Below, piece by piece: positions 1 through 9,139 of a stretch of DNA of 64,000 nucleotides. The DNA is from Simmondsia chinensis (lineage: Eukaryota > Streptophyta > Magnoliopsida > Caryophyllales > Simmondsiaceae). How positions within the stretch are numbered: the first letter of the stretch is position 1; each line of letters begins with the position of its first letter. Location of the stretch: contig JAGTTD010000019.1 of assembly GCA_018398585.1 (NCBI GenBank), positions 11,328,338 to 11,392,337 on the forward strand, given 5' to 3'. The translations under genes were made by a program, and so were the position numbers. The notes beneath the pieces were generated by a model. The model was not told where the DNA came from. It ran no database searches and was given only the letters and a program-made list of their open reading frames with translations.

Positions 1-180
1 TTGTAATTCCAATTTGAAAGTACTATTTTAGTTAAAATCCAATTCCATGGAATTGGACAGTGGAATTGTAATTCTAATTTCAACAGGTGAACCAAATAAT
101 AGAATTGGAATTCTAGGCTCCAATTCCAGCCTCAACCCCAATTCCATGCTCCAAACACAGCCTAAATGAACCCCAATTCC
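1..180. mobile_element. Right part of a short non-coding element (MITE-like), cut by window start
   Basis: The stretch is dominated by repeats of AATTCCAATT-like words on both strands and ends near ctccaaacacagcc. Homology of EVE-A with its sister copy (position 7780 onward) begins only at about 183, so this piece looks like an insertion at the protease/RT border of EVE-A. The left end is outside the window, so terminal inverted repeats and a target duplication cannot be tested. Confidence 0.35.
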
Positions 181-182
181 AT

Positions 183-565
183 GTAGATTAGAGGGTATTG
201 AGGTCTTTTTGCAACGTTAGCCTAGCAAAACTAAATGTTACTTGGGTTCCCATGACTTTTGTATGTATTCCTTTGGTGTTGACTACAAAAGGATATATTT
301 GAGTAAAGAATGGTGTGTCTAATATTATCTATTGCTGAAAATCTTTTACAAATATAAATAGAGTCTTAAAACAAATACCATCATTACATATGTATGCATT
401 TGAAAGTTTGTAATTAATCTTCATTCTTGAGCCACTTGCAGTGTAATTTTTCTATTGTCTTTTCATAGTATTTTGAAGAACTGAGTCCTTCTCGAATACA
501 ATTGAAATTAGCTCCTGATTCTAAGAGGGCTATGGTTTGTATTTTATAACTTTTTGAAAAGTGTA
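183..565 (-). pseudogene. EVE-A: pararetrovirus aspartic protease remnant
   Basis: Read on the minus strand, this segment carries a retroviral-type protease that would mature the capsid/polymerase polyprotein. A second decayed copy lies at 7780-8290. The active-site region near 505-530 reads LLESGANFNC, so the catalytic Asp of the D-S/T-G-A signature is Glu here, whereas the sister copy keeps LLDSGADLSC. A later I-L-x-T-P-F-F motif near 320 fits the second conserved protease block of caulimovirids. Stops and frameshifts are present. It sits directly downstream, in viral sense, of the coat-protein region, the order expected for a Petuvirus/Florendovirus-like polyprotein (MP-CP-PR-RT-RH). Confidence 0.7.
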
Positions 566-787
566 AAGTAATATAGATATACCACTTTTGATATTCTATT
601 CTTTTTATTGTTTGTAGAAATTTATCATTTGAAACTAATTCTTATCATATTTGAATATTCTCTAATTAAGCTATTTCTGGTTCTTGACTAGATGAATCAT
701 TGAGTTTTGATTCTTGTAAGGATATTTTAGTCTCCATTTCAAAATCCTTGTATTGCATACTTAATAATTTATTTTGGAATCGGTTGG
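566..787 (-). pseudogene. EVE-A: linker between coat protein and protease
   Basis: Minus-strand reading continues almost openly into the protease, with a Lys/Glu/Gln-rich, probably helical stretch and an aromatic EYQKWYIYITL-like segment just before the active site. The sister copy EVE-B lacks most of this segment and joins an upstream EIHELK-like stretch directly to the protease, so EVE-B appears to have a deletion here. At least one internal stop. Confidence 0.5.
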
Positions 788-1047
788 CTCAAATATAACA
801 CGATTAATGCATTAACAAAATTGAATAAAGAAGCTCTGCTACATATATTAGAAAAAAATTGATGATCAAAATTTAAGAAAAGAAAATTTACTTAAATTAA
901 AAGAAATAATATTCAAAAAACCAAGAATTAACCATTCTAATATAGCTCCTTATGCTAAAACAAATATTTGAAAATATCCAAGTCTAAGAATAATTAAACA
1001 TGTTTCAACCGGAGAACTTTAAAAAGAAATTCAAGAATTAAATGACA
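788..1047 (+). pseudogene. EVE-A: coat/protease linker segment, locally inverted
   Basis: This piece encodes the same Lys/Asn-rich linker as EVE-B (about 8300-8548 on the minus strand) but lies on the plus strand, opposite to the EVE-A segments on both sides. Words such as aaagaagctctgct and gaaaatttacttaaatt match the reverse complement of EVE-B. The breakpoints are near 788 and 1047, where flanking minus-sense homology resumes (gcataagtcttgac on the right). Confidence 0.75.
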
Positions 1048-3810
1048 ATGGCATAAGTCTTGACTTTGGGATGAGGATGATTCTTCATCATCAGAGTTTT
1101 CTTGAATTTTAAAGATATAATCTTCATTTTCTGAATTTGAGTTTGAAAGTAACAAATTCATCATTTGTATTTTCAATTCTTCATCTTGGATGTTATTGAT
1201 TTTGTATTTCATCTTACAATCCTTTCAATAATGACATTTTTTTTGTTTTTACATTAATAGCAAATAGGAACTTCATTTAATTTTCTTTTCGTATATCTTC
1301 TCTTTTTATAATATTGAAGGAATGGAGGTTGTTCATATCTATTTTTTCTTTGTTTTTTTTTTATAATATTTAGGTTTTTCTGAAAAATATTGTTTTCGAT
1401 ATTTTCTTGAGGGAGCTTTGAAATCTTGAATCCCATATTGGGCACAGAAAAATACAATTCTTTTATAGTTTAAGCCTTTTTGAGACTATTACAAAGTTTT
1501 GTTCTTCGCATAATTTGAAAGCTTTTTTTTTTTGACAAATGTGATTAATTGACCATAGGTGATGTTTCGCCAACGAATGGTCAAGCTACCACTATGTTGT
1601 TGCAATTTGGTCATGATTCTTGTAGCAAATAATTTTGGAAGTCTAGAAACAAATCTTTCTTCCGAAAATATTTGATTTGCATCTTTGCGGCTTAGGACAT
1701 GGGTCATGAACATGTCTTTATACCTACGAAAGTCTTAAAGTGAGGGGCATTGAAGGTTTATTAAGAAATCTTTGAAGATTCCATTTTTTTCTATGGGATT
1801 TCCAGCAAAGAATAGTGTTATTGACCAAACTAGTGTTTCCATTGCATTTTCAACCTCAATTTCTAAAAAGGGGGAGTTAATATCTTGTAGGTCTATTATT
1901 ACCCTTTCAATGTGGATGTGGTTCAGTGTTGCATTTTGATCAATTATACTTAATATGTTTGTCCACCAGTATTTGAGTTGTTTGACAAATCCTACAATAA
2001 TAAATTTTGAATTATTATGTGTTTCATAGTCACACTTGGCATTTATATTCCATTCATAGATAGCTTGTCGGTTGTATGAATTTGATGGGAATTGATTGCA
2101 CTCTTCATATTGTATATCTAGTGGAGAAGTTCTTGGATAATAAGTTTTTTGTGGAATTGCTTTTCCACTTTTGAGGATTGCTTCCTCTTATTTGTTGAAT
2201 GTTGATTATTGTTCTTGTGTCGTAATAAATAGTTCTTCTATATTTTGTATTTATATGTTGTCAAGGGAGCTTGAGGATGAATCATTTTCTGAAGTTATTT
2301 TAGCATGTTTAGATATGGTTTGAACAGAGGGGGTTTTGTAGTAGGAATGAGGGATCTCAAGAATATTCTCTAGTTTTTTGTTAATTTTTTCTAATAAATC
2401 AATTTGAAAGTCTTTCATATGTTTAACTTCTTTTTTTGGAAGGTTGAATGGTCTGAATAGAGGCTATTGTATTCTCCTTAATAAAGGACTTAATTGAGGT
2501 TGATATTCCTCTTGTTTTGGTGGAGGGTATCTTATAAAATTTGGTATGGACTTGTTTGTTTCTTCCTTGTTTAATATATGATTATGGATTATATTTAGTT
2601 GTTTTGATATTGTTTTGAGATTTAAAGCTTGATAGTTATTTTTCTTATAGAATTTTTTTTTTTTTTTTTTTTTTTGGTATCTTTTAGTGTGGGTTTTGAT
2701 TCTTCATCTCTACCCTTTCAGAAAGGGATAGCACTAATGTCTTGGTTTTTAACATTAACTACCAAATTTCTTGTGGGAGGATGGATCGATTGGATGATTT
2801 GTCCATCTGTTGTAAGCCATTTAGTTGTTGGGGTGATGTTGACATTTATTGAGTTTTGTTATTAAAAAAAAAAGGTTTTAGAATTTGGTGTTTAGATATG
2901 TAAATTAAAAAGCACATAAAAAATGGAACATTAAATTCTATTTTAGTAATTTCTTTGTAATATATTTTCTTATTTTCTGTCTTTTTTCTTTATTGAAAGT
3001 TTTATAAAACTATCAACATTTGGCCTTATTTTGTTATGACTCAAAATCATTGCTTACGAATTCTTTATTTATTTTGAATTCCTTTGTGAGAACATTTATT
3101 GAGGGAGGTCGCATTTGGGTAAACATTGGGGAAGAGGGACTTGAGAATGATTCGTTTTGGAAAACAGGTTCAGCTATGGGGGACTTAGGTGGATTCCCCT
3201 AAATTCTGTTGTAGTATAGCTTTGGCAGGGTTAGTAAACATCTTCTTTTTGGGTTGGTATAGATAAGATTGAATGTCTTAAAGATTTTGCATGGCTTTTA
3301 CTGCTTATTATGGTTTGCCTTTTGGATCCAAATCTTATGGTGATTTTAGCATCAAGTTCTTCGATAATTTGTCGGATTTGTCTTGTTTTGAAATATTTCT
3401 TGGTGGCTGAGGATTTTCAATGCTTCAAATATCTGAAATGGTTATTTCATGCCATTTTAAGTCATTTTGGAGTGAGTATTGCAACTTGATCAACTTGAAC
3501 TTCTAATAATAAAGTTCCTCCAAGAGGAGATTGTTTGAGACATTTTGGGCTAAGTTGGCTTCCTAGAAGTATGAAATAGATTCTATAAATAAGAACAAAA
3601 CTCTTTCTATTTTCCACTATTTCGATGTTTAGAATATGAATGTCAAGTGTTAAGATTATTAAAATTGTTGGATCATGATGGTCTACTAAAAAGTCTGGGT
3701 AACAATTGAAATAGATTGGTCTATTATGTAAGTTAGTTTAAACAATGGCCAGCAAAGAGTATTCAAATTTTAAAAATATTAAACCTCTTAATGCTAACAA
3801 AACAGGTTGA
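1048..3810 (-). pseudogene. EVE-A: pararetrovirus coat-protein region with zinc knuckle
   Basis: Minus-strand remnant of the capsid part of a caulimovirid polyprotein. In viral order it holds a long degenerate region (about 3800-1900), a conserved capsid block (about 1900-1490, with FVSRLPKLFA and ITYGQLITFV), a basic Lys/Arg-rich stretch with YKKRRYTKRK (about 1320-1270), a Cys/His knuckle running from about 1265 to 1210, and an acidic Ser/Glu/Asp tail (ENSDDEESSSSQSQ, about 1090). Such basic-knuckle-acidic layouts are typical of caulimovirid coat proteins. A parallel copy lies at 52804-55550. Multiple stops and frameshifts; not functional. Confidence 0.75.
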
Positions 3811-4025
3811 TTATAACCAATTCTTCACAAATGTTTAATTGTAACTTGTACTGAGCCATAGTGTATGTAATGAAAACCTTTTGAAATATACTCCTGGAGA
3901 GAGATGTCTGAAAGTAGTTGAAAAGTTTGAGCTTCTTGATCTATACTCATAGATTGTTCATGTGTTTTACATGAAATAACCATTTTGAAACAAATGTACC
4001 AATTTGGCAAATTGACTCAAAATTT

Positions 4026-5032
4026 GGGTTGTTTACATTTTACTACTTGGCCTTTTTGGTAATTATAAAAAGAACTCAGATCTTTTAAAATTATTAAAAA
4101 GAATCATAAGTTTTTATTATATTAACAAAAAGGACCCTCTCTAGTGACCTAAACCCCCCAAAAAAATGGAAAGACAAAATTAACCTTGAGCAAAACGACA
4201 ACATTTTGAGTATGATTGTTCACACTTACCAAAACGATGTCATTTTGGTTAATTTAACTAATAAAAAAATAAAAAATACTATATTTATAAGCAAAATGAC
4301 GTCGTTTTGGGTCTAATTGTTCACACTTGCCAAAACAACATTGTTTTTGTTTTGGTTAATTTAAATAAAAAATAAAAAATTATTTATAATTGGTGCATAT
4401 AAATTTAAAAAAAAAACAAAAGAATTTGGCTCATCATCTTCCCCATTTGTGCTTTGCCTCTATTTTTCAACGCTTCTTGCTTCCCTCCATCTTCTTTCTT
4501 TGTGTGTGCATGTGATATTTAGGGTTTGATATTACCCTAATTGGATCAGTTTATCCCCAATGAAGTGGGATTTCATGGATATGGTGAAAAATGGGTCTCA
4601 TTTTAACCGATTAAAGCCTTAAAAATGACACTAAATTTTTTTTTATAAAAGCTCGGGGTAGCCTTCATAGTGGAATGAAGAGGAAGAAGAGGAGAGAAGT
4701 ACATTTGAATTTTAAAAAAAATGGTAAAATAGTTGAGTATTTAAAGAAAAAAATTAAGGTCAATATTAAAGGTAATGAAGAAAAAAATTTTGAATTTTTT
4801 TTTTTAAATATACCTAGGGAAAGAGAGGGGGGGGGGGGGGGGGGGGGGGTTTTGGCTGAGGAGTAATAAAATCATTATACTATAACAAATTTTGAAATAG
4901 TCATGCCACATCATCGCCGGTGACAGAAAATGATATCAGGTCACCGAAAAGGGTCTTTTTTAATAATTTCAAAAACCAGGGGTCCTTTTACAATTAAAAA
5001 AAAAGGTTGGGGTAGTAAAATGTAAACAACCC
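4026..5032. mobile_element. Mutator-like MITE, about 1.0 kb, with 9-bp target duplication
   Basis: Both ends carry the inverted terminal sequence gggttgtttacattttacta, with imperfect pairing extending to about 50 bp. Flanks are tcaaaattt (4017-4025) and tcaaatttt (5033-5041), 8 of 9 bases equal. A 9-bp duplication and GG-starting termini point to the Mutator superfamily. The paralogous site near 55800 is intact and empty, which confirms the boundaries. No transposase ORF is visible; a short plus-strand ORF at 4675-4866 merely reads through a G tract, so this is a non-autonomous element. Confidence 0.85.
4827..4849 (+). repeat. Run of 23 G inside the MITE
   Basis: An uninterrupted mononucleotide G tract follows a purine-rich AGAGAG lead. 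Such runs can form stacked-G structures and are error-prone in replication and sequencing, so the exact length is uncertain. Confidence 0.9.
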
Positions 5033-5177
5033 TCAAATTTTTTATTAGAAATAATCCAATTTAAGAAGTCATTAGGGTTTGTAATGATTTTTGAAACCTT
5101 TTTTGAATTAATTTTTTAGAGGCATTTGGACTACTACTAGGTTGTTTTGCAAACATCTCTCTAATTAAGCTTGCCAT

Positions 5178-5530
5178 ATTTGACCTAGTTATGGTTGCAG
5201 ATACAGTAGTACAGACACAACAGTTCTTATATAGTTGTACTATTTAGACACTGTTCAGACCGGGAAGACCTAGGCTGTGGTGACAGGACCACCCAAACGG
5301 CTGACCAACGACAAACAGGCTGACCAACAGTACCACCTAGCTTACCAATGTTCCTAGTTGGTGTGAACAATATTTGTATTCAGTTATTGTTGAAAGTCCT
5401 TCTAATTGACCCTGACACCAAAGGGTTGATAGGATCACAAATAAAACAAAGATATGATTGAACATACAAAGATTTTGAAACCACATTTTGGAACCTTAGA
5501 GCAAGAGAAGCCGTAGCCTTGATCCAATTT
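5178..5530 (-). other. EVE-A: leader/intergenic part upstream of the movement protein
   Basis: Up to about 5280 this matches the right end of EVE-C (up to 56055), confirming viral origin. Beyond that there is no partner in the window because E5 interrupts EVE-C. No ORF. A degenerate tRNA-Met primer site may lie at 5408-5422. Confidence 0.5.
5408..5422 (-). promoter_or_regulatory. Possible decayed tRNA-iMet primer-binding site of EVE-A
   Basis: The minus strand reads TTTGGTGTCAGGGTC, which matches 9 of 12 bases of the common TGGTATCAGAGC primer site, all differences being transitions. It lies about 230 bp before the movement-protein start, a plausible place in a caulimovirid leader. The match is weak and could be chance. 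Confidence 0.3.
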
Positions 5531-5934
5531 TGTATTTCAAAATTTGAATGTTATTTTTAAAGTGTAAAAGAATTTTTTGAAAAACTTATGTGGGCTTTTT
5601 TTAAAATACATATAATACATTTTATATTTAACAATGCAAATTTTTTTGTATTTTTGAAAAAAATACATAAACATAGTATATACAACAGTAATACATATAT
5701 GCATATTATTCACGTACAATACATGAATTTGCTAACTATGAATATTATTCAATGTATAAAATGTATCCAAATTAGATATATATAACATTGTTATCTATTT
5801 TAAACAACAATCCATAGTGTTTTGCTTATCAAAAAAAAAAAAAAAAATGGCTCCAGTGATATGAAATAATATTAAAATAATTAAATTTAACTTATAAATA
5901 TCTGAAGACAATTATTCATTAATAAATAAAAAAT

Positions 5935-5975
<41 letters not shown>

Positions 5976-6225
5976 TTATATTATCATTAAAAATATAATT
6001 CAATTCGCAACTTTCAATTAAAAAATGAGCGACAAAGTTCAAAAAAAGGGACAAAGAGAGTATAAAAGGAAGGAGATTGTTGTCCCTAAAAAAGCTAAAT
6101 GATTTGAGTGCCCTGACATTTACTACTTTTTCTCCGAAAATACCAATAACCTAAAATATCTAATATTTGATAAATAATAAAATAAAAAGATATAATATTT
6201 ATAACATTATCCAAAATGTATAGCT
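5531..6225. other. AT-rich spacer without recognisable gene
   Basis: Low-complexity AT-rich DNA with short A runs. The small ORFs on both strands are explained by base composition. I see no domain, repeat partner or RNA gene here apart from the TA/TG microsatellite. Confidence 0.6.
5934..5976. repeat. Compound (TA)n(TG)n microsatellite
   Basis: About 9 TA units pass directly into about 12 TG units. Confidence 0.9.
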
Positions 6226-6560
6226 TTTTATACTCGGACCCCTACTAGGATTCTCCACCAGCCGCTTCACCATTAATGCCAGCAGCATCTTTACTAGCGA
6301 CACCTTTGTCTTTGCAGGCTACGGCCAAGTCCCCTCTACCATCGCCGTAATTAGCCACCACCAATACCTTCAACACTGCTTATTGCCTTTGACTCCACGA
6401 AGCATCATCGTGGGTTCTGATTCTTGACCCCAAACCTCAATCGCCCTCAATTTGACCATGTTTCTGACTTGGGCCTTCTCTCACGCTGCCACCCGCTTCG
6501 CTCCGTTTTCCATGCTAATTCATATTGTATTTTCCATATTTTGGATATTTGGGAGTGTGG
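6226..6560 (+). other. GC-richer patch with an open reading stretch, unrecognised
   Basis: A clear rise in GC content against the AT-rich surroundings. Frame 2 from about 6229 is open for about 65 codons (with FTINASSIFTSDTFVFAGYG) to a TGA near 6425. Another frame, open from about 6430, is hydrophobic (LTMFLTWAFSHAATRFAPF). No start codon in good context and no family recognised. It could be a captured or decayed host exon, or part of an old LTR element, given the primer-like site at 6615. Confidence 0.3.
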
Positions 6561-6614
6561 GTTTACTCTTATTCACTGGTTCATCAATGTTACTATTATG
6601 ATCCAATCATAACT

Positions 6615-6628
6615 ATTGGTACCAGAGC
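6615..6628 (+). promoter_or_regulatory. Orphan primer-binding-site-like sequence
   Basis: ATTGGTACCAGAGC differs by one base from the tRNA-iMet primer site ATTGGTATCAGAGC used by E3. No LTR with matching ends is visible upstream, so it may be a relic of an old retrotransposon or chance. Confidence 0.3.
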
Positions 6629-6732
6629 AATTGGTATTATAACAATTAATTTTAGAGCCAAATTTGACCTAATTACCAAATTGGGCCATAACAATTTCTT
6701 GTCAGCTTGTTCTATTTTTCTACTAATAGTAC

Positions 6733-6799
6733 ATCATTTTGTCCTAGAAATTAATTGTTTTTGAAATCATTTTGTCCTAGAAATTAATTGTTTTTGAAA
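6733..6799. repeat. Tandem duplication, two 33-bp units
   Basis: The segment atcattttgtcctagaaatt and the bases after it occur twice in a row with period 33 and almost no differences. It sits at the point where recognisable pararetrovirus RT sequence ends. Confidence 0.85.
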
Positions 6800-7053
6800 C
6801 CAAACTTCGAAGGTCGAATTAATTTTTTGTCTAAAATTGTTCAAATTTCTTTTTTACAATATTCTAATAATTTTTTATTCATTTGAATAGATCGGGCTTT
6901 AGTTGGAACTTTTTTTTATTGAAATCTTTTTCATATGGAGGTGTTATTATATGCTTTTTCTGTTTCCAAAATGCACCGGGCAGATCATAACATACTTCTT
7001 GACTATTTTTATTGTTGAGGTCTTAAACTTTCTTTTGGATATTTGGTGTTATT

Positions 7054-7067
7054 AATTGTTGTTCAAT
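7054..7067. repeat. Left target-site duplication of LINE1
   Basis: AATTGTTGTTCAAT occurs here and, identically, at 7677-7690 directly after the poly(A) tail of the inserted L1 fragment. Confidence 0.92.
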
Positions 7068-7676
7068 ATGGACCCGGGATCGACTTCGGCGTTTTGGAGC
7101 TCTTGAGGTTCAGAGTGTTTGTGTGCTTTGCGGCTGTGCTGATGAGACCCACGAGCACCTCTTCTTCGCCTGTTCTTTTTCCGCCTCGGTCTGGAGTTCT
7201 GTTGCTCCGAGTACATCTATCGCTTGGCCCACCCTTCCTTGGGATGCTCTTGTCACCTAGGCTGCTCAGCACCTCAGGGGGCGCGAGATTGGCAGTATCA
7301 TAGCTCGACTCTGCCTCTCTATGACTGTGTATATTGTTTGGTACGAGCGCAACCTTCGGGTTCAGCGTTCTCAGTCCAGATCAGTAGCAGCCGTACAAGA
7401 GGAGATTACGGGTTTAGTCAGGAGCCGCTTGCTTGCTGCTTCTACGTTCAGAGGAGCTCACCATCATGCCTCATTGCTTCAACACTAGGGGTTTGAGACT
7501 TAGCTTTTTCTTTGTTCCTTTTGTTATTATTTGGTTGCATGTTGTATGAACTTTGTCTGAACTTTTTTGACTTTGATTCATACTTGTAGGCTTTGGCAGT
7601 GTCCTGGGGTATGCCCCTTGTAGGTTGTACGTATTTTCTTTCATCTATATATTTCGCTGACTTACCAAAAAAAAAA
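7068..7676 (+). mobile_element. 5'-truncated L1 LINE (LINE1), 3' end with poly(A)
   Basis: A 609-bp 3' fragment of a plant L1 element. It ends in an A-rich tail (7667-7678) and is flanked by a perfect 14-bp target duplication, the mark of target-primed reverse transcription. The 5' part contains the end of ORF2; the rest is 3' untranslated sequence ending ttaccaaaaa, the same end as LINE2 (13544-14278). It interrupts EVE-BC. Confidence 0.92.
7070..7500 (+). pseudogene. L1 ORF2 C-terminal zf-RVT domain (LINE1)
   Basis: One frame reads the zinc-binding domain found after the L1 reverse transcriptase: CVLCGCADETHEHLFFAC (about 7115-7170), followed by a W-rich segment and a basic C-terminal helix region with RNLRVQRSQSR. 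An in-frame TAG near 7258 and the missing RT and endonuclease make it non-functional. Overlapping ORFs in other frames are shadows. Confidence 0.85.
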
Positions 7677-7779
7677 AATTGTTGTTCAATCCTTTTATAT
7701 TCTCTTTCTTTTTTGTAGAAATTTAATATGTGACTTTTTTTATAAATTAAATTTACTTGTTTGAATATTAATGCAGATT

Positions 7780-8548
7780 GAAGGATGTTAATGTCCTTTT
7801 GCAACGTCGGGCTAGCAAAATTAAACTTTACTTGGGTTCTCATGACTTTTGTATGTATTCCTTGGGTGTTGAGCGTAAGAGGATATATTTGAGCAAAGAA
7901 TGGTGTGCCTAATATTATCTGTTGTTGAAGGTCTTTTACTAATATAAATGGAGTTTTGAAACAAATACCATTATTACATATGTATGCATTCTAAAGTTTG
8001 TAATTAATCTTCATTCTTAAGCCACTTGTACTACCAGGTTGGGGGTCCTCGGAAATAGTCTCTTGTTAAGGTCTCACTCTGATGGGGTAGGGCTATGTAC
8101 ATTTACCCCTCCCAGACCTTGCGCAAGCGGGAGCCATTAATGCACTAGGATTGTTATTGTTTGTTTGTTGTTGTTGTTCTTGAGCCACTTGCAGCGTGCA
8201 ATTTTTTTGCCGCCTTTTGATGATATTTTGAAAGAATAAGTCCTTCTTAAATACAACTGAGGTCAGCTCCTGAGTCTAAGAGGGCCATGGTTTTTAATTG
8301 TTTGACTCGTCATTTTAATTCATGAATTTCTTTCTAAACTCCCGTTGAAACTTGTTTAATTATACTTGGACTTGGATATCTGTCAAATATCTATTTTTGC
8401 ATAAGGAGCTATTTTGGAATGCTTAATTCTTGTTCTTTGATTATTATTTCTTTTAATTTAAGTAAATTTTCTTTTCTTAAGTTTTGATCATTAATTTTTT
8501 TTTACCATATCTAGCAGAGCTTCTTTGTTTGATTTTGTTAATACATTA
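7780..8548 (-). pseudogene. EVE-BC: pararetrovirus protease and preceding linker
   Basis: Minus-strand remnant of the pararetrovirus protease. The active site near 8270-8295 reads LLDSGADLSC, intact in the D-S-G-A signature but followed soon by a stop. ILGTPFF lies near 7910. The part from about 8300 to 8548 is the coat/protease linker, which continues beyond the copia insertion at 52804. A SINE (8029-8176) interrupts the protease. It is collinear with EVE-A 183-1047 except for the inverted segment there. Confidence 0.78.
8029..8176 (+). mobile_element. SINE 3' part (Au-like, TTG tail)
   Basis: A 148-bp insertion in EVE-BC, absent from EVE-A, flanked by 15-bp duplications ttcttaagccacttg (8014-8028) and ttcttgagccacttg (8177-8191). 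The body contains gtacatttacccctcccaga, gcgcaagcgggagcc and tgcac, the pattern of the 3' half of Au-type plant SINEs, and it ends in repeated TTG. The tRNA-derived A box is not evident, so it is probably 5'-truncated or diverged. Confidence 0.85.
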
Positions 8549-9104
8549 TGTTAGAAATAGTGTCCTGAAATCCAGATTTGTTCTGTTAATATTACTTTAT
8601 TAATGAATAAAATTGAAATTTCAGTTATTTTCTTGTTAAATTTGTGTAAGCGAGCGATGGACAGAGTCCTCATATTATATTTTATATGTTTGTTCTAAGT
8701 GGATAATGAGATTAAGCCACAAATAGACTTGGAACAAATTGTATGAAATGTTATTTGAATAACTCATGGTCGACGACAAGGTTGGGCTACTTATTTGTTA
8801 AGACCATAACTTAACACTTTAAATGACTTATCTTGGTGATATAGATGGTGATCCAAAAGTATTAGATTAGTGTGTTTAATAAGATTGATACACTTAGTTG
8901 GACTATGTGAGTTGCTTGTTTCTAGACTACTATAGGAGATGAGTGATTCATGTTGTATTGTTCGAACTATGACTCTAAATCATGAGAGTATTCTAGACTT
9001 GTGCATGGACCGTTAGTTACTTTGATGTACTATAAGTAAGGTCTAAAAGAATGACAGAATTCCCACATACACTAGGTAGCGGCATAAATTGTGACAAAGA
9101 TCAT
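8549..9104 (+). mobile_element. Copia-type solo LTR, left part (split by E1)
   Basis: Begins TGTTAGAAATAGTGTCC at 8549, just after the target copy CATTA (8544-8548), and is cut at 9104 by E1. The right part is 51221-52798, ending CCCAACA before TATTA (52799-52803). Joined, the LTR is about 2.1 kb. No copia internal domain accompanies it, so it is a solo LTR left by LTR-LTR recombination. Orientation is taken as plus because the 3' side ends in ...CCCAACA and contains an ATTGGTATCA word typical of copia LTR/primer borders. Confidence 0.8.
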
Positions 9105-9139
9105 TGTTTGTAATTCAAAAAAAAAAAAGCCTAAAAGTT

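Larger units (their letters stand above)
3811..5177 (-). pseudogene. EVE-A: pararetrovirus movement-protein remnant, split by a MITE
   Basis: Minus-strand remnant of a 30K-superfamily cell-to-cell movement protein, the N-terminal part of Petuvirus/Florendovirus-like polyproteins. The Met codon at 5177-5175 opens a short basic, Ser-rich N terminus that also exists in the sister copy. The conserved part includes FQLLSDISLQEYISKGFHYI (about 3930-3870) and a V-Q-V motif. The frame is broken, and a 1.0 kb Mutator-like element is inserted at 4026-5032. The sister copy at 55555-55940 has no element at this place. Confidence 0.7.
6800..7779 (-). pseudogene. EVE-BC: start of pararetrovirus reverse transcriptase, truncated
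   Basis: Minus-strand remnant running from about 7779 to 6800 with an L1 tail (7068-7676) inserted in it. It covers the protease-RT connector and the N-terminal RT block; recognisable words are LPGAFW, IPTKARxIQMN (with one change) and LLEYCKKEI, found before the fingers subdomain in caulimovirid RTs. The polymerase core with the YxDD motif is absent: homology stops at the 33-bp tandem duplication. Stops are present and no RNase H is seen in the window. Confidence 0.65.

Noticed and set aside
2629..3202. Plus-strand ORFs in 2629-2865 and 3020-3202 (also 54862-55245)
   Set aside because: They lie opposite the viral coat-protein region and follow its codon pattern; shadow ORFs.
4675..4866. Small plus-strand ORF with a Gly run
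   Set aside because: It reads through the 23-G tract of a non-coding MITE and has no homologue in the window.
7043..7496. Overlapping ORFs that could suggest a host gene
   Set aside because: They are alternative frames of the L1 ORF2 end; the frame with the Cys/His domain is a different one.
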